NCBI RefSeq assembly: GCF_003807585.1 | Contig: NZ_RMBX01000006.1 | Coordinates: 62,001-126,000 of the forward strand | Direction of reading: 5' to 3' | DNA from: Chitinophaga barathri | GTDB lineage: Bacteria > Bacteroidota > Bacteroidia > Chitinophagales > Chitinophagaceae | DNA length: 64,000 nt | Shown here: in pieces, positions 53,809-63,057 of the stretch | Layout: each line of letters starts with the position of its first letter | Numbering within the stretch: position 1 is the stretch's first letter | Notes under the pieces: generated by a model | Seen by the model: only the letters and a program-made list of their open reading frames with translations | The model's database searches: none | What the model was told of the DNA's origin: nothing | Translations under genes and position numbers: made by a program

Positions 53809-55005
53809 TTATTGTAGGCGGCCGGGGTAAACTTCCAGCGCTTTACCCAGGCATTCCATCGCTTTTGCGATATTTTCCCTGTTCAAAACGTATGCAAGTC
53901 TTACTTCCTGCTTCCCAAGCCCCGGTGTAGCGTAAAAACCAGTGCCCGGAGCCAGCATAACTGTCTGCTGTTCATACGAAAAAGCCTCCAGCAGCCACTG
54001 GCAGAATTTATCCGCATCGTCGATGGGCAAACGCGCCATCGCATAAAAAGCGCCGCCCGGATTGGGACAGAACACGCCCGGGATCTTGTTCAGCAGGCTT
54101 ACCAGCAGGTCCCTGCGGCTCTGGTATTCCTCCTTTATCTCGTCAAAATAGTCATCAGGCAGGTCCACAGCGGCTTCCGCGGCAATCTGCGCAAAACTGG
54201 GAGGGCTCAATCTTGCCTGTGCGAACTTCATCACAGCATCCAGGATAACCCTGTTATGGGTCACCACCGCGCCGATCCTGGCGCCGCAGGCACTGTATCT
54301 TTTAGAGATCGTGTCAAATACCACTACATTATTCTCCAGGCCGCTGAGATTCAGGGCGGAGATATTTTCGCCGTCATAGGAGAACTCACGGTATGCTTCG
54401 TCGGAAAACAGGAACAGGTTATGTTTCAGGCAGATTTCCCTGAGCACTTCCATTTCCGCGCGGCTGTACAGGTAGCCGGTAGGGTTATTGGGATTGCAGA
54501 TGAGGATGGCTTTGGTCTTCGGCGTGATCAGCTTCTCGAAATCACCGATCGGGGGTAATGCAAAGCCCGTTTCGATGCCGGAAGTGACCGGCACGACCTT
54601 TACCTCCGCTTCCACGGCAAAACCGTTGTAATTGGCGTAAAACGGCTCGGGAACGATCACTTCGTCACCCGGGTCCAGGCAGGCCATAAAACCGAACAGG
54701 ATAGCCTCTGAGCCGCCTGTGGTCACAATGATCTCTGTATGGTCCACGGTGATGTCAAACTTCTTGTAATAGCCGGTCAGTTTGCGGCGGTAACTTTCGT
54801 TGCCCGCGCTGTGGCTGTATTCGAGGATCTTGAAATTAGAATTCCTAACCGCATCCAGCACGGGTTTAGGGGTTTCAATGTCTGGTTGGCCGATGTTAAG
54901 GTGGTAAACCGTAACTCCTTTCTTTTTAGCGGCTTCCGCGTAGGGAACCAGCTTGCGGATCGGAGAAGGCGGCATGTGTTGTCCGCGCTCGCTGATGTTA
55001 GGCAT
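53809..55005 (-). CDS. PLP-dependent aminotransferase (aspartate-type, class I/II)
   Basis: A 398-residue fold-type I aminotransferase. The PLP lysine is K235 in DTISKRYSACGARIG; N174 (NPNNPTG), D202 and Y205 (SDEAYREF) hold the cofactor. The N-terminus PSPIRKLVPYAEAAKKKGVTVYHLNIGQPD is typical of the subgroup called aspartate aminotransferase in Bacteroidota, though tyrosine, methionine or kynurenine activity is possible. It starts 108 bp from the end of the DUF1573 gene, with a terminator between them. Confidence 0.9.
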   Translation of the reverse strand: MPNISERGQHMPPSPIRKLVPYAEAAKKKGVTVYHLNIGQPDIETPKPVLDAVRNSNFKILEYSHSAGNESYRRKLTGYYKKFDITVDHTEIIVTTGGSEAILFGFMACLDPGDEVIVPEPFYANYNGFAVEAEVKVVPVTSGIETGFALPPIGDFEKLITPKTKAILICNPNNPTGYLYSRAEMEVLREICLKHNLFLFSDEAYREFSYDGENISALNLSGLENNVVVFDTISKRYSACGARIGAVVTHNRVILDAVMKFAQARLSPPSFAQIAAEAAVDLPDDYFDEIKEEYQSRRDLLVSLLNKIPGVFCPNPGGAFYAMARLPIDDADKFCQWLLEAFSYEQQTVMLAPGTGFYATPGLGKQEVRLAYVLNRENIAKAMECLGKALEVYPGRLQ

Positions 55006-55059
55006 TTTGCTGTACTTTTTTTGCGTTGCAAATTTAAGGGAATGAAATAGTTCTATAAC

Positions 55060-55091
55060 AAAAAGGCCTCCCGATTATTGATCGGGAGGCC
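55060..55091 (-). terminator. Terminator of the DUF1573 gene
   Basis: GGCCTCCCGAT and ATCGGGAGGCC pair perfectly around a 5-nt loop. On the minus strand the stem is followed by TTTTTGTT. Confidence 0.92.
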
Positions 55092-55114
55092 ATTATGCAG
55101 AATTATTGTTTGCT

Positions 55115-55519
55115 TTAATTCTCTACTGTACCGGTCAGGAACAGTTCTTTTTCCTGGTCTACCCCTTTGAGCTTTACATAAACCGTTTTCATCGGTTTGC
55201 CCACCTGGTTCGCACTGTAGGTCGCGCTGATCACGCCGGATTTGCCAGGCAGGATCGGCTCAACGGTCCATTTGGGAACGGTGCAGCCGCAGCTGGGTTT
55301 CGCGGATTCGATCAGAACGGGCTCTTTGGAAATATTGGTGAATTCAAAAGTTACGGTTACGGGTTTGTTATACTTGGTTTTACCGAAGTCAACTGTTTCC
55401 TTTTTGAATTTCAGCTTGGCATCCACAGCGTTAGCCGCGCCGGAGCCATTTTGAGCCTGTGCCCACACAGCGGTGGTTACCAGTAAAGTCGCAAATAGGG
55501 ATACGATAAACTTTTTCAT
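55115..55519 (-). CDS. DUF1573-family exported protein
   Basis: A 134-residue protein with a signal peptide (TAVWA-QA). The core KETVDFGKTKYNKPVTVTFEFTNISKEPVLIESAKPSCGCTVPKW is the DUF1573 signature, an Ig-like fold with a conserved CGC. It is probably periplasmic or surface located; the exact role of this family is unknown. The upstream gap (55520-55686) contains the LacI-like word noted at 55547. Confidence 0.88.
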   Translation of the reverse strand: MKKFIVSLFATLLVTTAVWAQAQNGSGAANAVDAKLKFKKETVDFGKTKYNKPVTVTFEFTNISKEPVLIESAKPSCGCTVPKWTVEPILPGKSGVISATYSANQVGKPMKTVYVKLKGVDQEKELFLTGTVEN

Positions 55520-55663
55520 GTTTCAATTGGGTTTTAAAACGATTGGTTAAAACGTTAGTTCCTTCCAGTTTCCAGGATCAAATTTACGGCCAAAAACTGA
55601 ACCTTACGTATCAAGATATTAAAAATTTCTTAAAAATTAATTATTACAGGTCCCGGAGAGGCA

Positions 55664-55694
55664 TTTACCCATTCATCATTTTCCCCTACATTTG
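55664..55694 (+). promoter_or_regulatory. Promoter of the fused E1 gene
   Basis: TTTA (55664-55667), 19-bp spacer, TACATTTG (55687-55694), a full -7 match. The start site should be near 55701, 12 bases before the ATG at 55713. Confidence 0.75.
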
Positions 55695-55712
55695 TGCTTT
55701 AACAGGGACGGC

Positions 55713-58112
55713 ATGATCGAAAACAACGAATTAGCTATGAATTTACAAAGCCCGTTATCATTTGAAGAGTTCCGCAGGGAAGTATTGAATGATTTCAGAC
55801 TGGCTTGTATCAGCAGGGAAATCAGCCTGTTGGGCCGCCGGGAAGTACTGACCGGTAAGGCAAAATTCGGCATCTTTGGCGATGGCAAGGAAGTGGCGCA
55901 GATCGCAATGGCCAAATATTTTAAACCGGGCGATTTCCGTTCGGGGTATTACCGCGACCAGACCTTTGCGTTTGCCAGCGGTATTGCTACCGTGGAACAG
56001 TTTTTCTCACAGCTGTACGCCGATCCGAATATCGAAAATGACCCGTTTTCAGCGGGCCGGCAGATGAACTCTCATTTTGCCACTCCCAACGTGAATGCAA
56101 ACGGTGAATGGATGAATCTTGCATCCATGAAAAACACTGCCGCGGATATGGCGCCCACCGCTGCCCAGATGCCCCGTGCGCTGGGCCTGGCCTATGCTTC
56201 CAAACTCTTCCGTGAAGTGCCGGAACTTAAGGAATACCAGCATCTTTCCCATGAAGGGAACGAGGTTTGTTTTGCCACTATCGGCGACGCCTCTACGAGC
56301 GAAGGCCATTTCTGGGAAACCGTCAATGCAGCGGGCGTTTTGCAGGTGCCGCTCGTCATATTCGTATGGGACGATGGTTACGGCATTTCAGTACCTAGAA
56401 AATACCAGACCACCAAAGGCTCCATCAGCGCGGCCCTGGAAGGTTTCCGCAAAAGCGAGGACTCCAATGGTCTTGAAATATATAATGTAAAAGGATGGGA
56501 TTATGCAGGTATGTGCGAAGCTTTCGAAGAAGGCATCCGCAAAGCCCGCGAAACGCATGTACCCGTGCTTTTCCATGTGGAAGAGATCACCCAGCCGCAA
56601 GGCCATTCCACTTCCGGCTCCCACGAGCGTTATAAAAGCAAGGAGCGCCTGGCCTGGGAAAAAGAATTTGACTGTAACCTGAAGATGCGCCAGTGGCTGC
56701 TGGAAAATGCGCTGGCGGATGAAAAGATCCTGCAGCAGATTGAAGCCGAAGCCAAAACCATTGCGCAGGACGGCCGTAAAAAAGCCTGGGACAAATACAT
56801 TGCGCCTATCAAAGAACAGGTGCAGGCATTCCTGGGCCACTGCCAGCAGATCGTGGATGAAGGCCGCGGAGAAGTAGACTTCGTGAACCACACCATGCAG
56901 GAGCTGGCCGCCAACCGCGAGCCGCAACGCAGGGATATCCTGAAAGCCGCCGCCGGTATACTGTTCCGCCACCCGCGTAATTTCCCGGGCGCACTGGAAG
57001 AATTACAGCTGTTTTATGACAACCAGCTGCTGATCGAAAAAGAAAACTACAATACCTATACATACGCCGCCGGTCCCAACTCAGCGTTGAACGTGGAGGA
57101 AGTGCCCGCTATTTATGCGGACGATGCTCCTTCCATCAACGGCTATGAGGTGCTGAACAGGTACTTCGACCAGCTATTCTCCCATCACCCGCTGGTATTT
57201 GCTTTCGGGGAAGATGTGGGTAAGATCGGAGATGTAAACCAGGGTTTTGCCGGGCTTCAGCAGAAACACGGCAAGCTGCGTATTGCGGACACCGGCATCC
57301 GCGAACTCACCATCATGGGGCAGGGGATAGGCATGGCTTTGAGAGGGCTGCGCCCGATCGCGGAGATCCAGTACCTGGATTACCTGCTGTACGGCCTGCA
57401 ACCTCTGAGCGACGATGTGGCTTCACTGCAATACCGTACCAAAGGCACACAGTTCTGCCCGATCATTGTACGCACACGCGGCCACAGGCTGGAAGGCGTC
57501 TGGCATTCCGGTTCACCTATGGGGATGATCATCAATTCCCTTCGCGGGATGCATGTATGCGTGCCTCGCAATATGGTGCAGGCCGCCGGTATGTACAATA
57601 CTTTATTAAAGGCAAACGAGCCGTCCATCGTGATCGAAGCGCTGAACGGCTACCGCCTGAAAGAAAGGCTGCCCGAAAACCTGTATGACTTTACGGTACC
57701 GCTGGGTATCCCGGACGTGCTGCATGTTGGGTCGGATATCACGATCGTATCTTACGGTTCCACCCTTCGCATCATCGAAGAAGCGATGCATATCCTTGAG
57801 GCGCAGGGTATCTCCTGTGAGCTGATCGATGTTCAGACCCTTCTGCCTTTTGATATTGAGCATTCCATTGTGGAATCGCTGAAAAAAACAAACCGCATAC
57901 TTTTTGTAGATGAAGATGTGCCCGGTGGCGGAACGGCATTTATGTACCAGCAGGTAATGGAGAACCAGGGCGGCTATCGCCACCTGGATGTGGCTCCCCG
58001 CACGCTGGCAGCACAGCCGCACAGACCTGCCTACGGTTCCGACGGGGATTATTTCTCCAAACCGAATGTGGAAGATGTGGTAAAAGTTGTAATGGAAATG
58101 ATCAGGGAGTAG
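55713..58112 (+). CDS. Fused alpha/beta E1 of a 2-oxoacid dehydrogenase complex
   Basis: A 799-residue fusion that uses thiamine diphosphate to decarboxylate a 2-oxo acid, probably branched-chain or pyruvate. Alpha part (about 20-390): FRSGYYRDQTFAFASG and the TPP motif GDASTSEGHFWETVNAAGV...VWDDGYGIS. Beta part (about 470-799): YEVLNRYFDQLFSHHPLVFAFGEDVGKIGDVNQGFAG, and VDEDVPGGGTAFMYQQV at the end. Bacteroidota often carry such single-chain E1 proteins. The in-frame TTG at 55692 lies inside the -7 box, so 55713 (or 55737) is the start. E2 and E3 genes are not nearby. Confidence 0.93.
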   Translation: MIENNELAMNLQSPLSFEEFRREVLNDFRLACISREISLLGRREVLTGKAKFGIFGDGKEVAQIAMAKYFKPGDFRSGYYRDQTFAFASGIATVEQFFSQLYADPNIENDPFSAGRQMNSHFATPNVNANGEWMNLASMKNTAADMAPTAAQMPRALGLAYASKLFREVPELKEYQHLSHEGNEVCFATIGDASTSEGHFWETVNAAGVLQVPLVIFVWDDGYGISVPRKYQTTKGSISAALEGFRKSEDSNGLEIYNVKGWDYAGMCEAFEEGIRKARETHVPVLFHVEEITQPQGHSTSGSHERYKSKERLAWEKEFDCNLKMRQWLLENALADEKILQQIEAEAKTIAQDGRKKAWDKYIAPIKEQVQAFLGHCQQIVDEGRGEVDFVNHTMQELAANREPQRRDILKAAAGILFRHPRNFPGALEELQLFYDNQLLIEKENYNTYTYAAGPNSALNVEEVPAIYADDAPSINGYEVLNRYFDQLFSHHPLVFAFGEDVGKIGDVNQGFAGLQQKHGKLRIADTGIRELTIMGQGIGMALRGLRPIAEIQYLDYLLYGLQPLSDDVASLQYRTKGTQFCPIIVRTRGHRLEGVWHSGSPMGMIINSLRGMHVCVPRNMVQAAGMYNTLLKANEPSIVIEALNGYRLKERLPENLYDFTVPLGIPDVLHVGSDITIVSYGSTLRIIEEAMHILEAQGISCELIDVQTLLPFDIEHSIVESLKKTNRILFVDEDVPGGGTAFMYQQVMENQGGYRHLDVAPRTLAAQPHRPAYGSDGDYFSKPNVEDVVKVVMEMIRE

Positions 58113-58141
58113 CAATCCTGCACATAAATTTTTTATGCTAG

Positions 58142-58176
58142 CGCCCCCTGTATAACCTGCAGGGGGCGTAATTTTT
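58142..58176 (+). terminator. Terminator after the E1 gene
   Basis: CGCCCCCTG and CAGGGGGCG pair perfectly around a 9-nt loop, then TAATTTTTT. Confidence 0.88.
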
Positions 58177-58214
58177 TAACAAGCGGCTTCAATTGACTGT
58201 TATTATATACGAAT

Positions 58215-59150
58215 ATGGAATACAAAGACTATTATAAAATACTGGGCGTGGACAAAAAAGCCGCCGCCGCCGACATCAAAAAGGCATACCGCAAACTGGC
58301 CGTAAAATACCACCCGGACAAGAACCCGGACGATAAGCTGGCGGAGGAAAAGTTCAAAGAGCTGAATGAGGCATACGAGGTGTTGGGTGATGAGGAGAAA
58401 AGAAAAAAGTATGATGAATTTGGCGAGAACTGGAAGTATTATGAGCAGGCGGGCCAGAATGGCGGGGACTTTGACTGGGGCCGGTGGAGGGCGTCGCAGG
58501 GCGGCAGGCAGCAACAGCAGCAGTACGAGGACATGGAAGGGATGTTTGGCGAAAGCGGGCAGTTCTCCGATTTTTTTGAACATCTTTTTGGCGGCGGTTT
58601 CAGGGGCCGCGGTCAGCAGGGAAGGCCCCGTAGCCGCCGTGGTGCTGATCTCCAGGCTACTATGCAGGTAGGCCTGGATGATGTGTACACCGGTGCGACG
58701 AAACAAATAGAAGTGAACGGCCAAAAGCTGAACCTGAAAATAAAACCCGGTACTTACAATGGCCAGGTGTTGCGGCTAAAAGGAAAAGGCCGGCCGGGGC
58801 AGAACGGCGCAGAATCCGGCGATCTGCTGATTGAAATCGGTATCGCTCCGGATGCGCGGTATGAGTTGAAAGGGAAAGACGTGTATATGGATGTGCCGTT
58901 GGATATGTATACAGCTGTTTTGGGCGGTAAATTGCAGGTAGCTGTACCGGGAAGCCCGCTACAGCTCACTATTCCGGCGGGTACAGACAGTGGCCGACTG
59001 TTCCGGCTGAAAGGAAAGGGGCTTCCGGCGCCTGAAGGCAGTAAAGATGTGGCCGGGGATTTGTACGTGAAAGTGATGATCACTGTGCCGAAAGGGTTGA
59101 GCGAGCAGGAGAAAGAGTTGTTTGCAAAATTGCAGGAGCTGAAGAAATAA
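58215..59150 (+). CDS. DnaJ-type co-chaperone, CbpA class
   Basis: A 311-residue protein. The J domain has YHPDKNP with HPD at 33-35. A Gly/Gln-rich linker follows ([28 protein letters not shown]), then two beta-sandwich domains ([45 protein letters not shown]). It lacks the CxxCxGxG zinc domain, so it is type II like CbpA. It should stimulate DnaK and may bind DNA; DnaK is not here. Confidence 0.93.
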   Translation: MEYKDYYKILGVDKKAAAADIKKAYRKLAVKYHPDKNPDDKLAEEKFKELNEAYEVLGDEEKRKKYDEFGENWKYYEQAGQNGGDFDWGRWRASQGGRQQQQQYEDMEGMFGESGQFSDFFEHLFGGGFRGRGQQGRPRSRRGADLQATMQVGLDDVYTGATKQIEVNGQKLNLKIKPGTYNGQVLRLKGKGRPGQNGAESGDLLIEIGIAPDARYELKGKDVYMDVPLDMYTAVLGGKLQVAVPGSPLQLTIPAGTDSGRLFRLKGKGLPAPEGSKDVAGDLYVKVMITVPKGLSEQEKELFAKLQELKK

Positions 59151-59270
59151 GGGAAACCCCGCAGGCATCTAAACGGAGCGGACCTGGAGAAGATTGTACG
59201 GATACGGAATTGTGATGAACGCTTGCGGGCACAGCACTTTTTATGAAAGTAACCTGAAAATCTTACGAAT

Positions 59271-59615
59271 ATGTTGCAGTCAATTGATTACCTGGACGAA
59301 ATACTGGAACAGCAGCACCGGGCGGCCCGTGAGATGGAGCCGGTCTTTTATGCCAGTGAGTTGCTGGAGGCTTTGGGCTACCGGCTGAGTGAGGCGGCAG
59401 GGGCTTTGGACCGGGCGATGCAGGCTTGTGCGGCATTGCATATCCCGGTGGAATTGAATTTCAGGAGGACGTATTGTTGTAATACGGCGGGTATGGAGGC
59501 GGATTGGTTGTTAAGCGGATTGGCGGGATATTTCCTGGTGGTGAACTGCGATCCCCGCCACCCGGCGGTGGCCCGGGCACAGCTGCATCTTTTAAGGAAA
59601 CGTTATTCATTTTAA
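59271..59615 (+). CDS. Short DinD/BRO-N-like protein
   Basis: A 114-residue soluble protein. The arrangement VFYASELLEALGYRLSEAAGALDRAMQAC followed by ADWLLSGLAGYFLVVNCDPRHPAVARAQLHLL resembles DNA-damage-inducible protein D, where one finds W.AREL...LGY, RA..AC, then DY.LSRYA.YL.A.NGDPRKP.VA.AQ. DinD proteins are usually about 275 residues, so only this domain is present. It lies 120 bp after the DnaJ gene. A short ORF starting at 59194 overlaps this gene in another frame and has no known motif. Confidence 0.55.
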   Translation: MLQSIDYLDEILEQQHRAAREMEPVFYASELLEALGYRLSEAAGALDRAMQACAALHIPVELNFRRTYCCNTAGMEADWLLSGLAGYFLVVNCDPRHPAVARAQLHLLRKRYSF

Positions 59616-59770
59616 TTCATATCAAACTAGTTATCAATAAATTGTTTGTTCATTTACCTTCTTATATTCATTCCCCGTTCATTGTACCGTCATACTTCCG
59701 TGGGATAGTGGAAAAGAATAAATTGCAATTCATTAACAAAAACGAAATTGCTTAGACGGTTCAAATAGGC

Positions 59771-59815
59771 TGAAAACGGGGGCCGTTCTCTACGGGGCGG
59801 CCTTCCTTCAGTTTT
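59771..59815 (+). terminator. Possible terminator after the DinD-like gene
   Basis: GGCCG and CGGCC pair within a region where CTGAAAA and TCAGTTTTTC also face each other, ending in a T-rich run. The pairing is imperfect. Confidence 0.45.
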
Positions 59816-59867
59816 TCTTTTTCCTTTGAAACAGTGTGTATTTTACCATAGTAAGCAGATTGACATC

Positions 59868-59951
59868 TTAACCATCATCCTTTGATAACTATTATTAGTT
59901 CGGAAACCGGGGACTTGGTTTTTAAAAATTGTTTAACCATCATCCTTTGAT
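59868..59951. repeat. Two copies of a 19-bp direct repeat
   Basis: TTAACCATCATCCTTTGAT occurs at 59868-59886 and again at 59933-59951, 65 bp apart. They lie in the 511-bp gap 59616-60126, in which I see no gene. Confidence 0.85.
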
Positions 59952-60126
59952 TGCTGGCGGAAAGTCAGAAAAAACAAGTCCAGGTTTTTTTACCTCATTA
60001 CTCCGAAGCATTTTTTCTCCACTTTAGCTATTTTTCAAGCATGAGCGTGTGTTTGGTAATCCGTTTATATGCATACATGCAGACATCTGAGGGTAAAAAT
60101 GCAACCAAAATAAATGTAACTGAATT

Positions 60127-60381
60127 ATGGAAGCCAGATGTATCAGGTGCAGCACTATTGTGCATTCTCATAAGAAGCTTTCTGAACTTAAATGTAAATG
60201 CGGCGGGCAGCTCCAAAGAATGAAATTCATTAGGCTCATTGAAGGCACGCACCCGCTCGGCAGGGAACATAACCTGGAATTGAACGGCAAACTGTGCTAC
60301 GGCACTTACCGTTCGGTGTTTGGCAACTTCGTGATCGACCGGGTCAATAATACTTTCCAACGCGTTAACCTGTTGCGGTAA
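60127..60381 (+). CDS. Small zinc-ribbon protein, unknown function
   Basis: An 84-residue protein with CIRC (5-8) and CKCGGQ (23-28), a four-cysteine zinc ribbon, followed by MKFIRLIEGTHPLGREHNLELNGKLCYGTYRSVFGNFVIDRVNNTFQRV. The second half may be beta-rich. No family is recognised. The ribbon suggests nucleic acid or protein binding. Confidence 0.6.
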   Translation: MEARCIRCSTIVHSHKKLSELKCKCGGQLQRMKFIRLIEGTHPLGREHNLELNGKLCYGTYRSVFGNFVIDRVNNTFQRVNLLR

Positions 60382-60494
60382 GTTTTCTGATGCAGGTAAT
60401 CCCTGTGTACTTCCGGTGGTCTATTATTCACCGGCTAACAACCAGCCATCGCAGGAGGACGCAGGGTTCCCTGCATTGCCTTTCCATTAACCCC

Positions 60495-60731
60495 TCATCG
60501 TACAAATTTTTTGGCTATTTGTGCCCCGAAGTCATCCAGGCTTGTGGTTCCGGTATTACTTAATATTATTATCGTAGAACCATCCCCCGGCACATGGAAC
60601 AGCATACATTGCGCACCCATGATCCGCCCGGGCAGTTTCACTATGGTGAATTTTTTATTGCGCAATAACGAATCGCCTTTCCCGGTTGTCGGTTTTGTTC
60701 TATTTCCCGGGCCGCTGCTGTCTTTTCTTTG
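60495..60731 (-). pseudogene. Remnant of a beta-lactamase-family serine hydrolase gene
   Basis: On the minus strand, a 78-codon frame without a usable start ends in TGA (60495-60497). Its last part reads RNKKFTIVKLPGRIMG, AQCMLFHVPGDGSTIIIL, SNTGTTSLDDFGAQIAKKFVR. This resembles the C-terminal strand-helix of serine beta-lactamase-like proteins (GG.I.GF..M...P.D...IIILSNTG...L..I...I). An in-frame stop (60732-60734) cuts it from any upstream part, and no catalytic SxxK is nearby. The gap 60382-60759 is thus not empty. Confidence 0.5.
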
Positions 60732-60759
60732 TTATATCAAATCAAAAAAAGACACCGCT

Positions 60760-61089
60760 ATGAAATACAATCGCCACTTCGTTATCATCTTCCTCGCGCT
60801 CCTCGCCGGCATGACTATCATAACAGGCAGCAGCTTTAAAAACCGTGCAGACCAACCAGCCGGGGCCGGAGACGTGCTCTATAAAAAGAATTGTAAACAA
60901 TGCCATGGGAGCGACGGCACCAGGGGGATGTTCGGTGCCAAAAACCTGAAACTCAGCGGGCTGGAAATCCCGGCTATTATCCGGCAGATACGCCAGGGGA
61001 AAGGTGTGATGCCATCTTTCAACAGGAAATTCACAGAAGAGGAACTGACTGTTCTCGCCGGGTATGTGAAAAGCTTAAGACAGCCGTAA
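60760..61089 (+). CDS. Class I cytochrome c
   Basis: A 109-residue exported haem protein. A signal or anchor (FVIIFLALLAGMTIITG) precedes the haem motif CKQCH (45-49), and M84 in GVMPSF is the sixth ligand. The domain is minimal (about 75 residues), as in small electron carriers. A longer upstream reading frame crosses the hydrolase remnant and lacks support, so the ATG at 60760 is used. Confidence 0.88.
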   Translation: MKYNRHFVIIFLALLAGMTIITGSSFKNRADQPAGAGDVLYKKNCKQCHGSDGTRGMFGAKNLKLSGLEIPAIIRQIRQGKGVMPSFNRKFTEEELTVLAGYVKSLRQP

Positions 61090-61179
61090 ATACTGCTATG
61101 CATCTCTGCTGGTTCTGCCGATTGTTACCTTCCATTCCCGGAATTGTTTATTTTTATCCCTTCACCATTTCCTGTTCCC

Positions 61180-62133
61180 ATGAACATTGTAGTATTGGAC
61201 GGTTATACGCTCAACCCGGGAGACCTCAGCTGGGAGGCACTTCGGGCTCTGGGCAACGTAAAGATATTTGACAGGACGCCGCCGGAGCAAGTGGCCGAAC
61301 GCGCCAAAGGGGCCAACGTTGTACTCACCAACAAAGCGATCATCAATGCGGATACGATCAATGCACTCAGCGATCTGCAATATATCGGCGTGATGGCCAC
61401 GGGATATAATGTGGTGGACATCCAGGCGGCATCGGCAAGGAACCTTACCGTGGCCAATGTTCCGGCATATAGCACTGCATCTGTGGCGCAGCTTACTTTC
61501 GCGTTGCTCCTGGAGCTTTGCCAGGGCGCGGGCCGGCATTCGACCAGCGTACATAAAGGCGAATGGGCCGGTTCGCAGGATTTCAGCTACTGGAAAATGC
61601 CGTTGACAGAACTACAGGATAAAACTCTTGCTATTATTGGTTTTGGACAGATAGGGAAGGCCGTGGCCAGGATTGCCATGGCCTTTGGTATGCGTGTGAT
61701 CGCGAGCCATAAACACCCGGAAAGGGACAGGATGGAGGGCGTGACTTTTAAGGACCAGTCCACTTGTTTTCAGGAAGCGGATGTGGTATCGCTGCACTGC
61801 CCGCTGAACGCTGAGAATAAAGGGTTTGTAAATACGGAACTGCTGGCGACGATGAAACCGTCGGCGTTCCTCATCAATACCAGCCGCGGCCCGCTCATCC
61901 GGGAAGATCACCTGGTGGAGGCGCTGAACAATGGTACTATCGCAGGCGCAGGGCTGGACGTGCTCACAGTGGAGCCACCAGCAGATGACAACCCCTTGCT
62001 TTCCGCAAAAAACTGTGTGATCACCCCGCATATTGCCTGGGCCAGTAAAGAAGCCCGCAGCCGGCTGATGGACAAGGTGGTGTCGAATATAAAAGCGTTC
62101 CGGGAAGGGAAGCCGGTGAATGTAGTGACGTGA
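61180..62133 (+). CDS. D-2-hydroxyacid dehydrogenase (glycerate/hydroxypyruvate reductase-like)
   Basis: A 317-residue NAD(P)-dependent enzyme. The dinucleotide site is IIGFGQIGKAVA. The catalytic set is the Arg of NTSRGPLI, the Glu of LDVLTVEPP and the His of TPHIAWAS. Substrate-domain start MNIVVLDGYTLNPGDLSWEAL recalls glycerate dehydrogenases. Physiological substrate is likely glycerate/hydroxypyruvate but lactate-type activity is not excluded. Start 61180 replaces an earlier non-ATG in-frame codon. Confidence 0.9.
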   Translation: MNIVVLDGYTLNPGDLSWEALRALGNVKIFDRTPPEQVAERAKGANVVLTNKAIINADTINALSDLQYIGVMATGYNVVDIQAASARNLTVANVPAYSTASVAQLTFALLLELCQGAGRHSTSVHKGEWAGSQDFSYWKMPLTELQDKTLAIIGFGQIGKAVARIAMAFGMRVIASHKHPERDRMEGVTFKDQSTCFQEADVVSLHCPLNAENKGFVNTELLATMKPSAFLINTSRGPLIREDHLVEALNNGTIAGAGLDVLTVEPPADDNPLLSAKNCVITPHIAWASKEARSRLMDKVVSNIKAFREGKPVNVVT

Positions 62134-62158
62134 GGGTGGATAATCCAAAGATCTCCAT

Positions 62159-62193
62159 AAAAAAGGCCGGAAAGCAATGCTCTCCGGCCTTTT
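62159..62193. terminator. Bidirectional terminator
   Basis: AAAAGGCCGGA (62161-62171) and TCCGGCCTTTT (62183-62193) pair perfectly. Both ends carry the A- or T-run needed, so it can serve the dehydrogenase gene (plus) and the YebC gene (minus). Confidence 0.92.
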
Positions 62194-62210
62194 CTGGTAT
62201 AAAAAATTGA

Positions 62211-62921
62211 TTATCTCAGATTGTGGAACACCTGCTGTACGTCGTCATCCTGCTCCAGGCGGTCAACCAGCTCCAATACTTCTTTTGCCTGTTCTTCGTT
62301 CAGTTCCACCGTATTTGCGGGAATGCGTTTCAGCTCCGCGGTGATCACGTTCAGCCCTTTTTCTTCCAGCGCTTTCGCCATATTGCCGAATTCGGTGAAA
62401 GAAGCGCGGATGATGATATTGCCTTCGCTGTCTTCCCCGATCTCTTCCAGGCCAAAGTCGATCAGCTCCAGCTCAAGATCTTCCAGGTTCTGGCCTTCAT
62501 TTTTTATTTTGAACTCACCGATACGGTTGAACATAAACGCAACGGAGCCGCTGTTCCCAAAGCTGCCGCCCAGTTTATTGAAGTGCATACGCACGTTTGC
62601 AACGGTACGGGTGGTATTGTCCGTTGCGGTTTCCACCATTACGGCAATGCCATGCGGTGCATATCCTTCGTACACTACTTCCTCATAATCCGTTTTATCC
62701 TTACCCATTGCGCGTTTGATCGCGGCTTCCACACGGTCCTTCGGCATGTTCACACCTTTGGCGTTCTGGTAGCAGCGGCGCAGCGCGGGGTTATTCTCAG
62801 GGTCAGGTCCGCCGTTCTTTACCGCAATTGCAATTTCTTTACCGATCCGGGTAAACTGTTTGGCCATGCGGTCCCAGCGGGCAAACATGGTATGTTTTCT
62901 TACTTCAAAAATACGTCCCAT
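62211..62921 (-). CDS. YebC/PmpR-family protein
   Basis: A 236-residue protein of the three-domain YebC family, proteins linked to transcription control and, more recently, to translation of proline-rich stretches. [31 protein letters not shown] and [19 protein letters not shown] are diagnostic. The N-terminus [30 protein letters not shown] departs from the common AGHSKWANIKH start, marking the second YebC group found in Bacteroidota. Confidence 0.92.
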   Translation of the reverse strand: MGRIFEVRKHTMFARWDRMAKQFTRIGKEIAIAVKNGGPDPENNPALRRCYQNAKGVNMPKDRVEAAIKRAMGKDKTDYEEVVYEGYAPHGIAVMVETATDNTTRTVANVRMHFNKLGGSFGNSGSVAFMFNRIGEFKIKNEGQNLEDLELELIDFGLEEIGEDSEGNIIIRASFTEFGNMAKALEEKGLNVITAELKRIPANTVELNEEQAKEVLELVDRLEQDDDVQQVFHNLR

Positions 62922-63005
62922 AAAATGTTGTAGTTATACCTTCTGAGGCTATACCCCAAAGACGGGTGCAAAAATATTAAATTCCGGGCATTTCCCTGCC
63001 CCTGA

Positions 63006-63037
63006 AACAAAAATCCCGCCGGATGACCGGCGGGATT
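63006..63037 (-). terminator. Terminator of the permease gene
   Basis: AATCCCGCCGG and CCGGCGGGATT pair perfectly around ATGA. Read on the minus strand it is followed by TTTGTTTC. Confidence 0.88.
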
Positions 63038-63057
63038 GAGTATGATATGAGGGGAAT

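Noticed and set aside
58215..59615. CbpA-CbpM pair
   Set aside because: The protein after the DnaJ gene has no similarity to CbpM that I can see; it looks DinD-like.
60511..60759. Upstream extension of the cytochrome c frame
   Set aside because: The translation runs through the hydrolase remnant and would place 83 odd residues before a perfect signal sequence; the ATG at 60760 is preferred.
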